64,000 nt of DNA from Nostoc sp. TCL26-01 (GTDB lineage Bacteria; Cyanobacteriota; Cyanobacteriia; Cyanobacteriales; Nostocaceae), in NCBI RefSeq assembly GCF_013393945.1, contig NZ_CP040299.1, positions 79,906-143,905 of the forward strand. Direction: 5' to 3'. The position numbers and the translations under genes are program-made. Positions 15,925 through 23,619 of the stretch are shown here, in pieces (the first letter of the stretch is position 1; the number at the start of each line of letters is the position of its first letter). The notes below the pieces were generated by a model that worked only from the letters and a program-made list of their open reading frames with translations, was not told the origin of the DNA and searched no databases.

Positions 15925-16821
15925 CTAGAAACCTATATCGTCGTCATCTATGACAGGTGATGCTTCTACAGCGATCGCTGCTGTATTGTGATAGTGATGA
16001 TTGCTGCTACTTTGACTAGGTAAGCTTGGCAGCCGCAATCTCAAAGCGCAATCTACACTGTACTTATCTCCCGTTTGCTCAATATGAGAAATCACCAGAC
16101 ACAGAGCTTCACCAGGAGCAGGTCGCCAGCCAGAATCTAGTAGTAATGCTGCGTTACCCCTAGCCCATACAGACCGACCATCAGCAAGGTGCAGTTTGTA
16201 ACTTGTGCCGTACTCTCCCTCGGTTTCCGTGATACCTTGAACCTGAAATTCACCCAAACCCAATTCGTGCATTTTCATGCAAGAGCCACAGGGAACTTGT
16301 CGTAAGAAGGGGAGTAAGGACTCTTCGTTAATTAAGGTTGCATTCAGGTCTGCCGATGTGAGGTTTAATTCCTTTGTTGCTAGTGAGATATTAATTTTAA
16401 AGACATCTCTAGAGGGAGCAACAAAAGAGCAGAAAGCTTTAGGATAGGTTACTCCGGCGGTATCTTTCTCCTCTGTCACCGTGACTTTGCCTTTCAAGTT
16501 TCCCAGTATCAGGCGATCGCCCATCTGTTGAACCCCAAAGAGATTAGCTCCCAGCTTCAGGACTATAGAATCATCATCCCGAAAGATAGCCGGGCCATAC
16601 ACACCTTGAGGGACACCGTTAGCTGCTTTCACCAACAGCACTCGCTCAACGTCGAAATCCTGCAATAACTCTGTCCCAAGGTGTTCAAGAAAATCCAGCA
16701 AAGCAACTTGTTCAGCATTTGAAAGTTGAGAGATGCCAATATCGTTCCAGGTATGAGTCAAGTCTTCTCGCAGCACGATAGAAGGAAACGAAGTTGCGCT
16801 AAATTCAATTGTTTTCGCCAT
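15925..16821 (-). CDS. Candidate ssDNA-binding-like protein with SSB-type acidic tail
   Basis: The protein has 298 residues. Beta-rich segments dominate (DRLILGNLKGKVTVTEEKDT, EFQVQGITETEGEYGTSYKL), consistent with OB-like folds. A low-complexity Ser/His linker is followed by the C-terminus DDDDIGF. Bacterial SSB proteins end in an acidic tip of the form DDDIPF that recruits partner enzymes, so this tail is strikingly similar although the body does not look like canonical SSB. GGAG precedes the ATG at 8-nt spacing. It heads the minus-strand block that includes the AAA+ and WGR genes, which supports a nucleic-acid role. That role is inferred. Confidence 0.65.
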   Translation of the reverse strand: MAKTIEFSATSFPSIVLREDLTHTWNDIGISQLSNAEQVALLDFLEHLGTELLQDFDVERVLLVKAANGVPQGVYGPAIFRDDDSIVLKLGANLFGVQQMGDRLILGNLKGKVTVTEEKDTAGVTYPKAFCSFVAPSRDVFKINISLATKELNLTSADLNATLINEESLLPFLRQVPCGSCMKMHELGLGEFQVQGITETEGEYGTSYKLHLADGRSVWARGNAALLLDSGWRPAPGEALCLVISHIEQTGDKYSVDCALRLRLPSLPSQSSSNHHYHNTAAIAVEASPVIDDDDIGF

Positions 16822-16930
16822 ATTTTTTGCTCCAAATCATCAATATCAATTCCTTTAATCGCGTTAGCGATAAGTACGGATTGTCTGGCGTTTGAACACC
16901 AAATTAAGTCAGTCATTCGGCAAATGAAGA

Positions 16931-17119
16931 CTAAAATCTGTCATCATAAAGAAATTGGTCATGGTAATAAGCTTGTTCTTCTTGCCAAAGAGCTTCCCTA
17001 GCTGCTAATTCTCGTAATGCTGGTGAATTAGAGTCAGTTATTATTTCTGTTCGTAGTGACTCCAATTTTTGGCGACACACTGCTAAATTCTGTGTTTTCT
17101 GTGGTGCGATAATGTCCAT
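16931..17119 (-). CDS. Small hypothetical protein
   Basis: This 62-residue protein is charged and helical (LAVCRQKLESLRTEI, LRELAAREALWQEEQAYYHD). The composition looks like real protein. No family is recognised and the ribosome site is weak. It overlaps another short frame that looks less likely to be coding. Confidence 0.45.
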   Translation of the reverse strand: MDIIAPQKTQNLAVCRQKLESLRTEIITDSNSPALRELAAREALWQEEQAYYHDQFLYDDRF

Positions 17120-17239
17120 TTTTTCTGCAAGAAAATTTCTTTAACTGATGCGTGTAAACGCATTTACCACGCTTCGCTACCGGATAATTAAAAGTAATGT
17201 GCAGTTCAATAATGTCAGTTTTTGTGGTGTTCTCTGACA

Positions 17240-17602
17240 TCAATTTTCACTTGGTAACATTAAAACTTTCTGCACTAGATAAAGTTTAGTGGTAGCAAGT
17301 GGAAAGTCTGTATATTCAATTTCTTGGCGTATTACTTCCTGATCTGTATCCCACTCGCAAATTAACGTACCTGATTGATTCTCTACTAACAAGTGCCAAA
17401 TTTGGAAATCTTGTAGCTGGGAATTGGAGAGAAACTTTTTAGTTTGATATGAAGCAATTATATCAATTAGCCAGTAAGCTTCTGCCGCATCAGCTAGATA
17501 TTTAACCCCTTCAGTATATTGAATACCTAACCAATGTTTGTACATGACTTCCGAACCCGTAAAATGTTTAAGTTCAGCAATTATTTGTTCAGCATTTTTC
17601 AT
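17240..17602 (-). CDS. DUF6876 family protein
   Basis: This is a 120-residue protein from the ATG at 17602; in-frame starts up to 66 bp upstream give a less convincing leader. It matches the DUF6876 pattern: a helix with FTGSE, YKHWLGIQYTEGVKYLADAA, AYWLIDIIASYQ, then the middle FQIWHLLVENQ and the end YTDFPLATTKLYLVQKVLML. The family is common on plasmids and phages and its function is unknown. It is the most upstream gene of the minus-strand run. Confidence 0.75.
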   Translation of the reverse strand: MKNAEQIIAELKHFTGSEVMYKHWLGIQYTEGVKYLADAAEAYWLIDIIASYQTKKFLSNSQLQDFQIWHLLVENQSGTLICEWDTDQEVIRQEIEYTDFPLATTKLYLVQKVLMLPSEN

Positions 17603-17769
17603 GGCTTTAAGCTCATAAAATATTACTATTACTTTCATTACCCCAAGAGGCGTAAGCCTCAAAACCAATAATCGGTGAGCGATCGCCGTTGAACTTTGTC
17701 ATCTATTCAGGGGGGGCGACATCTTCGGTGACTCTGCTTTGTTTCCCAACAGGATATGATCATGATTAT

Positions 17770-17802
17770 GTTGTCACCTGTGCATTTAGATAATTGTCAT
17801 GA
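17770..17802 (+). promoter_or_regulatory. Direct repeat A flanking an HTH gene (transposon-end or operator type)
   Basis: GTTGTCAC-CT-GTGCATTTA followed by TAATTGTCATGA. The same arrangement recurs at 18131. It overlaps the start region of the HTH gene. In the reverse direction it reads TGACAATTATC and then GGTGACAAC, which recalls TnsB-binding repeats at the ends of cyanobacterial Tn7-like elements. That comparison is from memory and is inference. Confidence 0.55.
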
Positions 17803-18131
17803 TGATTGCAGCCAAAACCCCTACTAGAAGACACTGGGAACTGTTTAAGGTTTATCAAGCTAAGGTTGCTATCAAGATGGAGCCTGAAGAGTTCCTAAAA
17901 CATTGGGCTGTCAACTATGAAGAACTGGCAGAGTTATGCGGACGCTCTAAAAGCACGGTGGCTCATTGGTTTTCTCAAGGTGAACATCGTAGAGAACCGT
18001 CGGAAGCTGACAAACGCAGACTGGCAGAAATTCATGCTCTGTGGACTCAATTTGAAAATGAACCTGCTCACCTCAGAGAAATCTGGGCAAGAAAGCGTCG
18101 CCGCAAAAACGATACAGAGTGCAATGATTAG
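17799..18131 (+). CDS. HTH protein of the type found next to Tn7-like transposition genes
   Basis: The protein has 110 residues. The N-terminus WELFKVYQAKVAIKMEPEEF and the helix-turn-helix core VNYEELAELCGRSKSTVAHW resemble short HTH proteins that lie next to Mu/TnsB-type transposase genes in cyanobacteria. A basic tail (RKRRRK) is present. No transposase gene is adjacent here. The gene lies exactly between two ~33-bp direct repeats, so it may be a solitary remnant of such an element or an autoregulated repressor. There is no clear ribosome site before the tandem ATG codons. Confidence 0.7.
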   Translation: MMIAAKTPTRRHWELFKVYQAKVAIKMEPEEFLKHWAVNYEELAELCGRSKSTVAHWFSQGEHRREPSEADKRRLAEIHALWTQFENEPAHLREIWARKRRRKNDTECND

Positions 18132-18163
18132 TTGTCACGGGTGCATTAATTTGTTGTCACCAT
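18131..18163 (+). promoter_or_regulatory. Direct repeat B flanking an HTH gene
   Basis: GTTGTCAC-GG-GTGCATTAA followed by TTGTTGTCACCATGACAAC, the last part being a palindrome with a 3-nt centre (GTTGTCA-CCA-TGACAAC). It is the same repeat as at 17770, in the same orientation, 361 bp away. It begins at the last base of the HTH gene's stop codon and precedes the gene at 18219. Confidence 0.55.
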
Positions 18164-18218
18164 GACAACAACAACTTTATTGTGGGTAATAGCTATTCCT
18201 GCTCAACACAGGTGAATC

Positions 18219-18473
18219 ATGATTACCCAAAGCTTCCTATCCGGTGTAGAAGACCCAAATCCACCCGTCCAAAATCAAGCGTCTGACAACACAGTTCCTC
18301 TTAGAGAACCACTCAAACATCTGTTAATTGGTTCTTCTAAAGCTGTAACCAGCACAATCCACTACTTACAGGTTATTGGCTATGCTCAGGTAGGCGATTG
18401 GAGTCCCCTACTACCAAGTCCCAATCCAGGCGAAGTCATGAGTATCCTTAACAGACCTCTGGTAGTGCAGTAA
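18219..18473 (+). CDS. Small conserved cyanobacterial protein
   Basis: The protein has 84 residues. The stretch LKHLLIGSSKAVTSTIHYLQ, then YAQVGDWSPLLPSPNPGEVM, is of a type I recognise as widespread among small cyanobacterial hypotheticals. The N-terminus is polar and variable. An AGGTGA ribosome site precedes the ATG. A strong terminator follows at 18507. The function is unknown. Confidence 0.75.
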   Translation: MITQSFLSGVEDPNPPVQNQASDNTVPLREPLKHLLIGSSKAVTSTIHYLQVIGYAQVGDWSPLLPSPNPGEVMSILNRPLVVQ

Positions 18474-18506
18474 GTATTGTTACTTTGTCAAACTCACCAA
18501 TTAATG

Positions 18507-18525
18507 CCCCCGTAAGGGGGTTTTT
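18507..18525 (+). terminator. Rho-independent terminator
   Basis: CCCCC-GTAA-GGGGG stem-loop (18507-18520) followed directly by TTTTT, 34 bp after the stop of the 84-aa gene. Confidence 0.9.
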
Positions 18526-18891
18526 GTTATCTGTAAAGTTCTTTTGACATCCATGCTCAACGACTGGTGACTATCCTAACTATCTCTAGCCACTAAAACT
18601 TGGTTAATCAAGCGTTCTCCTGAATGATACAGCCTGTCATTCCTGCAACCAGACGATAAACGTAAACGCCAAAACACCAAACAATCAGCTACAGCAGGTG
18701 CGTCGTGCAGAAAAATTAAGTATATAACTTAGCTTTTTATTCACAAAACACTTAAGTAAGTTACACCTTAACATAGCTTAATAAATTAAACATATGTATC
18801 TCAAGTACCTGTCTTAAGAGACAATAAAAATCAGACAACATAAAAGCAGACAAAACTACAATTATGTCTGATAAAAAAGTGAGTAAGAAAA
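18526..18891. other. Intergenic region before the tyrosine recombinase
   Basis: About 365 bp with no convincing gene. The right half is AT-rich. It carries the palindrome TCTTAAGAGA and closely spaced CAGACAA repeats (near 18833 and 18848), which could be promoter or recombinase-binding sites. An out-of-frame ATG at 18864 opens a short frame that runs into the recombinase gene and is judged non-coding. Confidence 0.5.
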
Positions 18892-19821
18892 ATGGCTCTG
18901 TCGTTGGTGAAGGTGAGCAACTATCGTCAGGCGATCGCATCTCTTACGCCAATGCAAGCGGAGGCGAAGTTGATTTCGCTGTGGTTGGATGGCAAGGCGG
19001 AGTCATCAGTACAGGCTTACCAGCGTTATACGAAGCGATTTTTAATTTTTTTGGGTAAACCGCTCAAAAAAGTCACCTATGAAGATTTGGTGGAATACGC
19101 GACGGAATTTGGGGGTTGCACCGAAAGTACCAGACGGATTTATCTGGCGGCGGCTAAAAGTTTGATTTCTTTCGCACATAAAATTGGCTATCTGCCTTTC
19201 AATGTTGGTATGGCACTCAAGCTGAGTGAAATGCCAGACGCAATCAACGAACGGTATTTAGATGAGGGTGATATTAAGTTGTTGGTGCGGATGGCACAGA
19301 AGAAATTGGAGGAAGTGAAGACACCTAAAAAGCAATGCGTAGCCCGTCGCAATCTGTTAATTATCAAGTTGCTGTATCAAGCAGGGCTACGAGCTAATGA
19401 ACTGTGTCAGCTAATTTGGGGAGATTTAACTCCACGAGGGGATAGTGGACAGGTTTATATTCGCAAATCTAAGGGCAACAAGAACCGTACTATTCTCATC
19501 AAGTCTAAGTTGTGGGCAGAATTAATGGAGTTTAAAGGAAATGCTTTGGCGACAGATCCTGTGTTTAAGAGCCAGAAGGGAGGGCATCTTGATCGTCAAA
19601 ATCTACATCCAATTATCAAGGAAATAGCGCAGGCTGCGGGATTGAGTGATAAAGTTTCGGCTCATTGGCTGCGTCATGCTCATGGCTCTCACGCTATTGA
19701 GCGGGGAACTAATCCGGTGCTGGTGAAGGAAACTTTGGGTCATGCCAATTTAGCTACTACTGACCGTTATTTGAAAGCTAGACCTAGTGACAGTAGTGCC
19801 TTAAAGTTGATGGATGTGTAG
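18892..19821 (+). CDS. Tyrosine recombinase/integrase
   Basis: The protein has 309 residues. It has an N-terminal SAM-like core-binding region (residues ~25-110) and a catalytic domain with the expected set: Arg167 in GLRANELCQL, Lys in the YIRKSKGNK strand (~192-197), HxxR at 258-261 (HWLR), His284 in LGHANL and the nucleophile Tyr293 in DRYL. All catalytic residues appear intact. It is XerC/D-like in length and probably serves site-specific integration or plasmid multimer resolution. The ribosome site is weak. Confidence 0.9.
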   Translation: MALSLVKVSNYRQAIASLTPMQAEAKLISLWLDGKAESSVQAYQRYTKRFLIFLGKPLKKVTYEDLVEYATEFGGCTESTRRIYLAAAKSLISFAHKIGYLPFNVGMALKLSEMPDAINERYLDEGDIKLLVRMAQKKLEEVKTPKKQCVARRNLLIIKLLYQAGLRANELCQLIWGDLTPRGDSGQVYIRKSKGNKNRTILIKSKLWAELMEFKGNALATDPVFKSQKGGHLDRQNLHPIIKEIAQAAGLSDKVSAHWLRHAHGSHAIERGTNPVLVKETLGHANLATTDRYLKARPSDSSALKLMDV

Positions 19822-19881
19822 GTAAACTTTGATGGGATTGAGGAGTAGTCCCCGGTGAAAAGTCAGGCTTGCTAGGTATGC

Positions 19882-20499
19882 TTATGGTGATATTGGGTGA
19901 TACAAACCGTCTTCAATTGAAAATTCCCACCCAATGCTTCTGGGATCTCGATTCCGAGACCAACTGATAAATTCTTTAGTTGATAATTTATCTTTCTGGT
20001 CTGCCAGATACGATGGTGTTAAACCTAGTCGCGGAGCTAAGTTTTCTATAGGTATTGCTTGTAGTTCAACGGATGATTGTTGATATGGATATGATTGTCT
20101 TCGAGGTTTGCTATTGCTATTGTATTTCCCAGAGGCGATCGCTATCTCTAAAAGTTCCAGTCGCCTAGCAACTACCTCCAGCTTTTGTTCCATTTTACTA
20201 AGTCGCTGTGATTCTGTGCTGTCTGCTAGTGGGTATAGATGATTGTCTCTACTATTATCTTTACTATTACTATCGATTGCTGGCTTTGTTTCTAGTGCTT
20301 CAATGCGGGTGATGATTTCGTGTAGAACATTATCTGTACTGTTGTCTGTACTGCTAGTGGACAAACTCAAGATATGATGCAGCCCTTTGATGACTAAATC
20401 TGTGGCTGTGGTTTCTTGTTCTTTAGCTTTGGTTTTGAGTGCCTCAACTAAAGGCTGGGGGAGTTTAAAGTTGATTGATACCCGCTCAATTTTTGCCAT
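19882..20499 (-). CDS. Ribbon-helix-helix DNA-binding protein
   Basis: The protein has 205 residues. Residues 1-45 (RVSINFKLPQPLVEALKTKA, then ATDLVIKGLHHIL) fit a ribbon-helix-helix fold as used by plasmid copy-control and partition proteins. A polar linker follows. A coiled-coil-like segment (residues ~98-124, QRLSKMEQKLEVVARRLELL) and a C-terminal domain (APRLGLTPSYLADQKDKLST) complete it. The latter has a helix-turn-helix look. It is convergent with the recombinase gene. A partition or regulatory role is likely but unproven. Confidence 0.75.
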   Translation of the reverse strand: MAKIERVSINFKLPQPLVEALKTKAKEQETTATDLVIKGLHHILSLSTSSTDNSTDNVLHEIITRIEALETKPAIDSNSKDNSRDNHLYPLADSTESQRLSKMEQKLEVVARRLELLEIAIASGKYNSNSKPRRQSYPYQQSSVELQAIPIENLAPRLGLTPSYLADQKDKLSTKEFISWSRNRDPRSIGWEFSIEDGLYHPISP

Positions 20500-20838
20500 G
20501 TCTACACTTTTTATTTACCTAAGTATAGACAGTTTATGGCTACAGTGTGGGTTAGTGCATAAGATGAAATTTTTGTCGGTTCGCGGACAAATCATTGGTG
20601 TACCAGTCGGAAAATTCACTACTTGGCTACAAATTGGTACTCATCAGTACCCTCAACGGCATACCCTATGTTTACTCATTAGTGCCAGCCAGTACTGATA
20701 AAGGTCTAGCAGTCGAATCAGTTTTAAACTCTTCATAACTGCATAATGATCTGTAGGTGTCCCAATAGATAATTAGATTAAAAACTTAAATCAACCGACA
20801 ACCGAGTTGCAAAAACTCACCATTGATAGGAGAAGGCA
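20500..20838. other. Intergenic region upstream of the sigma-like gene
   Basis: About 340 bp between the divergent RHH and sigma-like genes. I see a small hairpin GGTAC-TCATCA-GTACC at 20636-20651 and an AGGAGAAGG ribosome site just before 20839. No gene or clear promoter motif could be assigned. Confidence 0.5.
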
Positions 20839-22353
20839 ATGACAGCAACCTTCGAGATTTTTTTCCAGTTACCCCGATTCGATGAGCATCAGGGGCATTC
20901 AACCATTTGTTGGGTAGCCGATTCTAGGTTGCAGCGTCATTTAGATATTATCCTCCAACGAGATCCCGAATTGAATGAAGCCGCCTTAGCACTGATTTTT
21001 CTCAACGCTTTAAGGCGCAATTCCCAGGATGCTCTAGTCAGAGGTCACTTGATTGCTTTTTTATCGAGGTTCAGCCTGAGAGTAGCATGGGAAGTCAAGA
21101 AAGACCTCAGTAAACATGGCAAGTTTTCTCCGGATACTGATGCTTTTTTCCCAGATATATTGCAAATTGCCTTGGAGTCTGCCTTAAATCCAGCAGAATT
21201 CTTCAAAAACTTTGACCTTGAATTTGCTCAGGGGGTTTTTGGGTATCCGGCGCTGAAGAAATACGCCCTGCGGAAGATGACAGGCATAATCATTGACCGG
21301 ATTAGAGAACTGGAGGGCATGAAAACCTTCAAGCGCAGCGACTTAGGTTTAGCGGTGAAAGCAACTGAGAAAAGAGTGCTAGATTCTCTGAAATATAGAG
21401 GAATATCGCCACCGTATCTAACGCAATATGTCTTGGCTTGGAAGTGTTTCCAGGAAGTGAGAACAGCCGGGAGAGTTGATATTTCCTTACCTCATGCTCA
21501 AAATTTTCCAGAGATTGCCGATCGCTACAATCAACTCCGTTCTGGATTACCATTAGCATCTGAGCAAAATCCAGCAATTAACGGTGAGACAATAGCAAAA
21601 TGGCTGAATGAAATTGGTGCAGCTATCCGCAAATATATAGACCGACCTGTGGAATCATTGGATTTTTCACGCACACAAGATAGCCCAACTCTGCTAGAGA
21701 AACTGTTTGATGAAACTACAGTTCTCGAAGATGCGGCAGAAATTCAGGAAAGAAAAGAAAAGGCGATCGCACTGAAGACGTTTATTGTTAATGAGCTAGA
21801 AGTTTTAGATAGTATCGATGTCAGAATACCGCTTTTAAAGAACGGTTTAAAACTCGTGCAAATGCAAATTTCACTGGAGTTAGACATCACTCAGCCTACT
21901 GTTGGTCGGCGTTACCAAAGACTGTTAGTGGAATTACTACGACAAATTACTCAAGGAAAATGGCAATTGCCGCTAGGAAACGAAAAACCATTTGAATGGT
22001 CATCAGAGGTCTTAGAAATTATTAAGCAAGAACTCATTGAGCAATTTGATGACTATTACACCAACTTCATTTATGCAAATTTTCAGATAGCTTTGGGGAA
22101 TTTATCTTTTTCAGAAATGGAAGTACTTAAATGCCAATATATTTTGCATTTAGATACTACAGCCATAGCTAAGAAATTGCAAATTTCTGAAGATAATGTT
22201 GCTCAAATCAGGCAAAATGCCCAAGAAACAGTTAAGCAGTTTTTAATCGAGTGCATTCAAAATCGCCTAGTTCTATCTCTGAAACCAACGGGGCCGGCAA
22301 AGGAAAAGATAGTTATGTTGACAACAGAATGGTTTCAACGCGCGTCCTATTAG
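20839..22353 (+). CDS. Sigma-70-like factor of the DUF1822/CHAT operon
   Basis: The protein has 504 residues. Residues ~105-160 look like sigma region 2: ALESALNPAEFFKNFDLEFA, GVFGYPALKKYALRKMTGII, IDRIREL. Two C-terminal helix-turn-helix segments follow, near residues 340-370 (MQISLELDITQPTVGRRYQR) and 430-478 (LSFSEMEVLKCQYILHLDTT, IAKKLQISEDNVAQIRQNAQ), the latter being region-4-like. It is much longer than ECF sigmas. The gene has a good ribosome site and is 33 bp upstream of the DUF1822 gene. It probably controls this operon or nearby surface genes, which is inference. Confidence 0.75.
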   Translation: MTATFEIFFQLPRFDEHQGHSTICWVADSRLQRHLDIILQRDPELNEAALALIFLNALRRNSQDALVRGHLIAFLSRFSLRVAWEVKKDLSKHGKFSPDTDAFFPDILQIALESALNPAEFFKNFDLEFAQGVFGYPALKKYALRKMTGIIIDRIRELEGMKTFKRSDLGLAVKATEKRVLDSLKYRGISPPYLTQYVLAWKCFQEVRTAGRVDISLPHAQNFPEIADRYNQLRSGLPLASEQNPAINGETIAKWLNEIGAAIRKYIDRPVESLDFSRTQDSPTLLEKLFDETTVLEDAAEIQERKEKAIALKTFIVNELEVLDSIDVRIPLLKNGLKLVQMQISLELDITQPTVGRRYQRLLVELLRQITQGKWQLPLGNEKPFEWSSEVLEIIKQELIEQFDDYYTNFIYANFQIALGNLSFSEMEVLKCQYILHLDTTAIAKKLQISEDNVAQIRQNAQETVKQFLIECIQNRLVLSLKPTGPAKEKIVMLTTEWFQRASY

Positions 22354-22386
22354 GATTTCAGTTAAGTATCAAGGAGGTATAACTTT

Positions 22387-23619
22387 ATGAAAATGAACTT
22401 ATCAGACTTAATACAGATGAGTTTTATGGATACAGAGCAGTTATGGTTAGAAATTTCAGCAACTGATTTAGAGAAAGCAAAACTCATCGCTCAGAAATGC
22501 TCAAATACAACAGCTCAAATAAATGCCCAGTTAAATGATTTATGTCTAAGAGCTTTTATCAGTTGGCTGAAAGAGCATCTAGAAGATAGTCCAGTTGTTG
22601 TGTCCCCAACCGAAGATTTGTTGAGTATTTGGGAAGTCGTTAACGGGAGTGCGATCGCCATCGGACAAACACGTGTTATCCTCATTCCCAGCGAAGCCAC
22701 GGATACAGAAGAGTTTTCTGTTCCCCAAGAATGGGTTGACATTCCCAGTTGGATGGCTAACTACTATCTCGCAGTCCAGATAGACTTAGAGCAAGGCTGG
22801 ATGCGAATTTGGGGATATACAACCCATCGCACCCTCAAAACTCAAGGCAGATATGACCCGATTTACCGCACCTATTCTCTAAATCGGGATTTGATGATTG
22901 ATGATTTGGAGGTTATGTGGCTGGCTAGAGAAATCTGTCCTGATGAAATAGCGCCAATTGCTCCTATATCTGTGTTGGATGCGGGAACAGCCCAAACCTT
23001 ATTAACCCAACTGAGTCAACCCTCTCCTTACTCTCCCCGTTTAGACATTGAGTTTACCGAATGGGCAGCTTTGATGGCAAGCGATCGCCTACGGCAACAA
23101 TTGTATCAATTACGCTGCACTCAAGTTGTAGCAGAAACTCCCAAAAAACCTTGGCTGAACTTGAGCGCCTGGTTAAACCGGAATTTTACCGAGTCAATGC
23201 AACTAGGATGGCAAGAAATCAGTGCATTATTAACTCCAGCATCTCCTCAGTTAGCTTATCGAATCAACAGTATCGAGAATACCATCAAGCAAGCTAAACT
23301 AATTAACCTACGGATGCTGATGGGTGAAGTAGCAGTAGTATTACTTGTGGCTATTACTCCAGAAGCAGATGGTCGAGTTGGTGTACAGGTACAGGTGCAT
23401 CCAGATAAACAGCAAAAATATTTACCTCCTGCTCTCAAACTGGTATTATTATCTGAATCAGAAGCAGTGTTTCCACTGATTATGGCTGGAGAACAAGACA
23501 GCTATATCCAAACTCCCTATTTCCGATGCTCTAGAGATACTCAGTTTCAAATTCAAATCGCTCTCGATCAGGTCAGCGTTACAGAAAATTTTGCTGTATT
23601 GTTAAGTTCTCATGAATAA
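22387..23619 (+). CDS. DUF1822 family protein
   Basis: This 410-residue protein has the cyanobacterial DUF1822 layout. It has an N-terminal helical part, then an Ig/jelly-roll-like segment (VPQEWVDIPSWMANYYLAVQ, WMRIWGYTTHRTLKTQGRYD) and the WLNLSAWLNRNFTESMQLGW hallmark. The C-terminal ~110-residue beta domain (VVLLVAITPEADGRVGVQVQ, YLPPALKLVLLSESE) resembles the stand-alone protein at 61768. A perfect AAGGAGGT ribosome site precedes it. Its 3' end overlaps the CHAT-CHASE2 gene by 8 bp, implying translational coupling and a shared function. The biochemical role is unknown. Confidence 0.85.
   Translation: MKMNLSDLIQMSFMDTEQLWLEISATDLEKAKLIAQKCSNTTAQINAQLNDLCLRAFISWLKEHLEDSPVVVSPTEDLLSIWEVVNGSAIAIGQTRVILIPSEATDTEEFSVPQEWVDIPSWMANYYLAVQIDLEQGWMRIWGYTTHRTLKTQGRYDPIYRTYSLNRDLMIDDLEVMWLAREICPDEIAPIAPISVLDAGTAQTLLTQLSQPSPYSPRLDIEFTEWAALMASDRLRQQLYQLRCTQVVAETPKKPWLNLSAWLNRNFTESMQLGWQEISALLTPASPQLAYRINSIENTIKQAKLINLRMLMGEVAVVLLVAITPEADGRVGVQVQVHPDKQQKYLPPALKLVLLSESEAVFPLIMAGEQDSYIQTPYFRCSRDTQFQIQIALDQVSVTENFAVLLSSHE

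Noticed and set aside
17034..17243. 69-residue frame overlapping two other genes
   Set aside because: It covers parts of the 62-aa and 120-aa genes, is low in recognisable pattern and contains the hairpin ATGCGT-GTAA-ACGCAT. It is most likely a shadow frame.
18864..19058. Separate 64-residue gene overlapping the recombinase start
   Set aside because: It overlaps the recombinase by more than 160 bp in another frame. The recombinase has intact catalytic residues, while the short frame shows no family or ribosome site.
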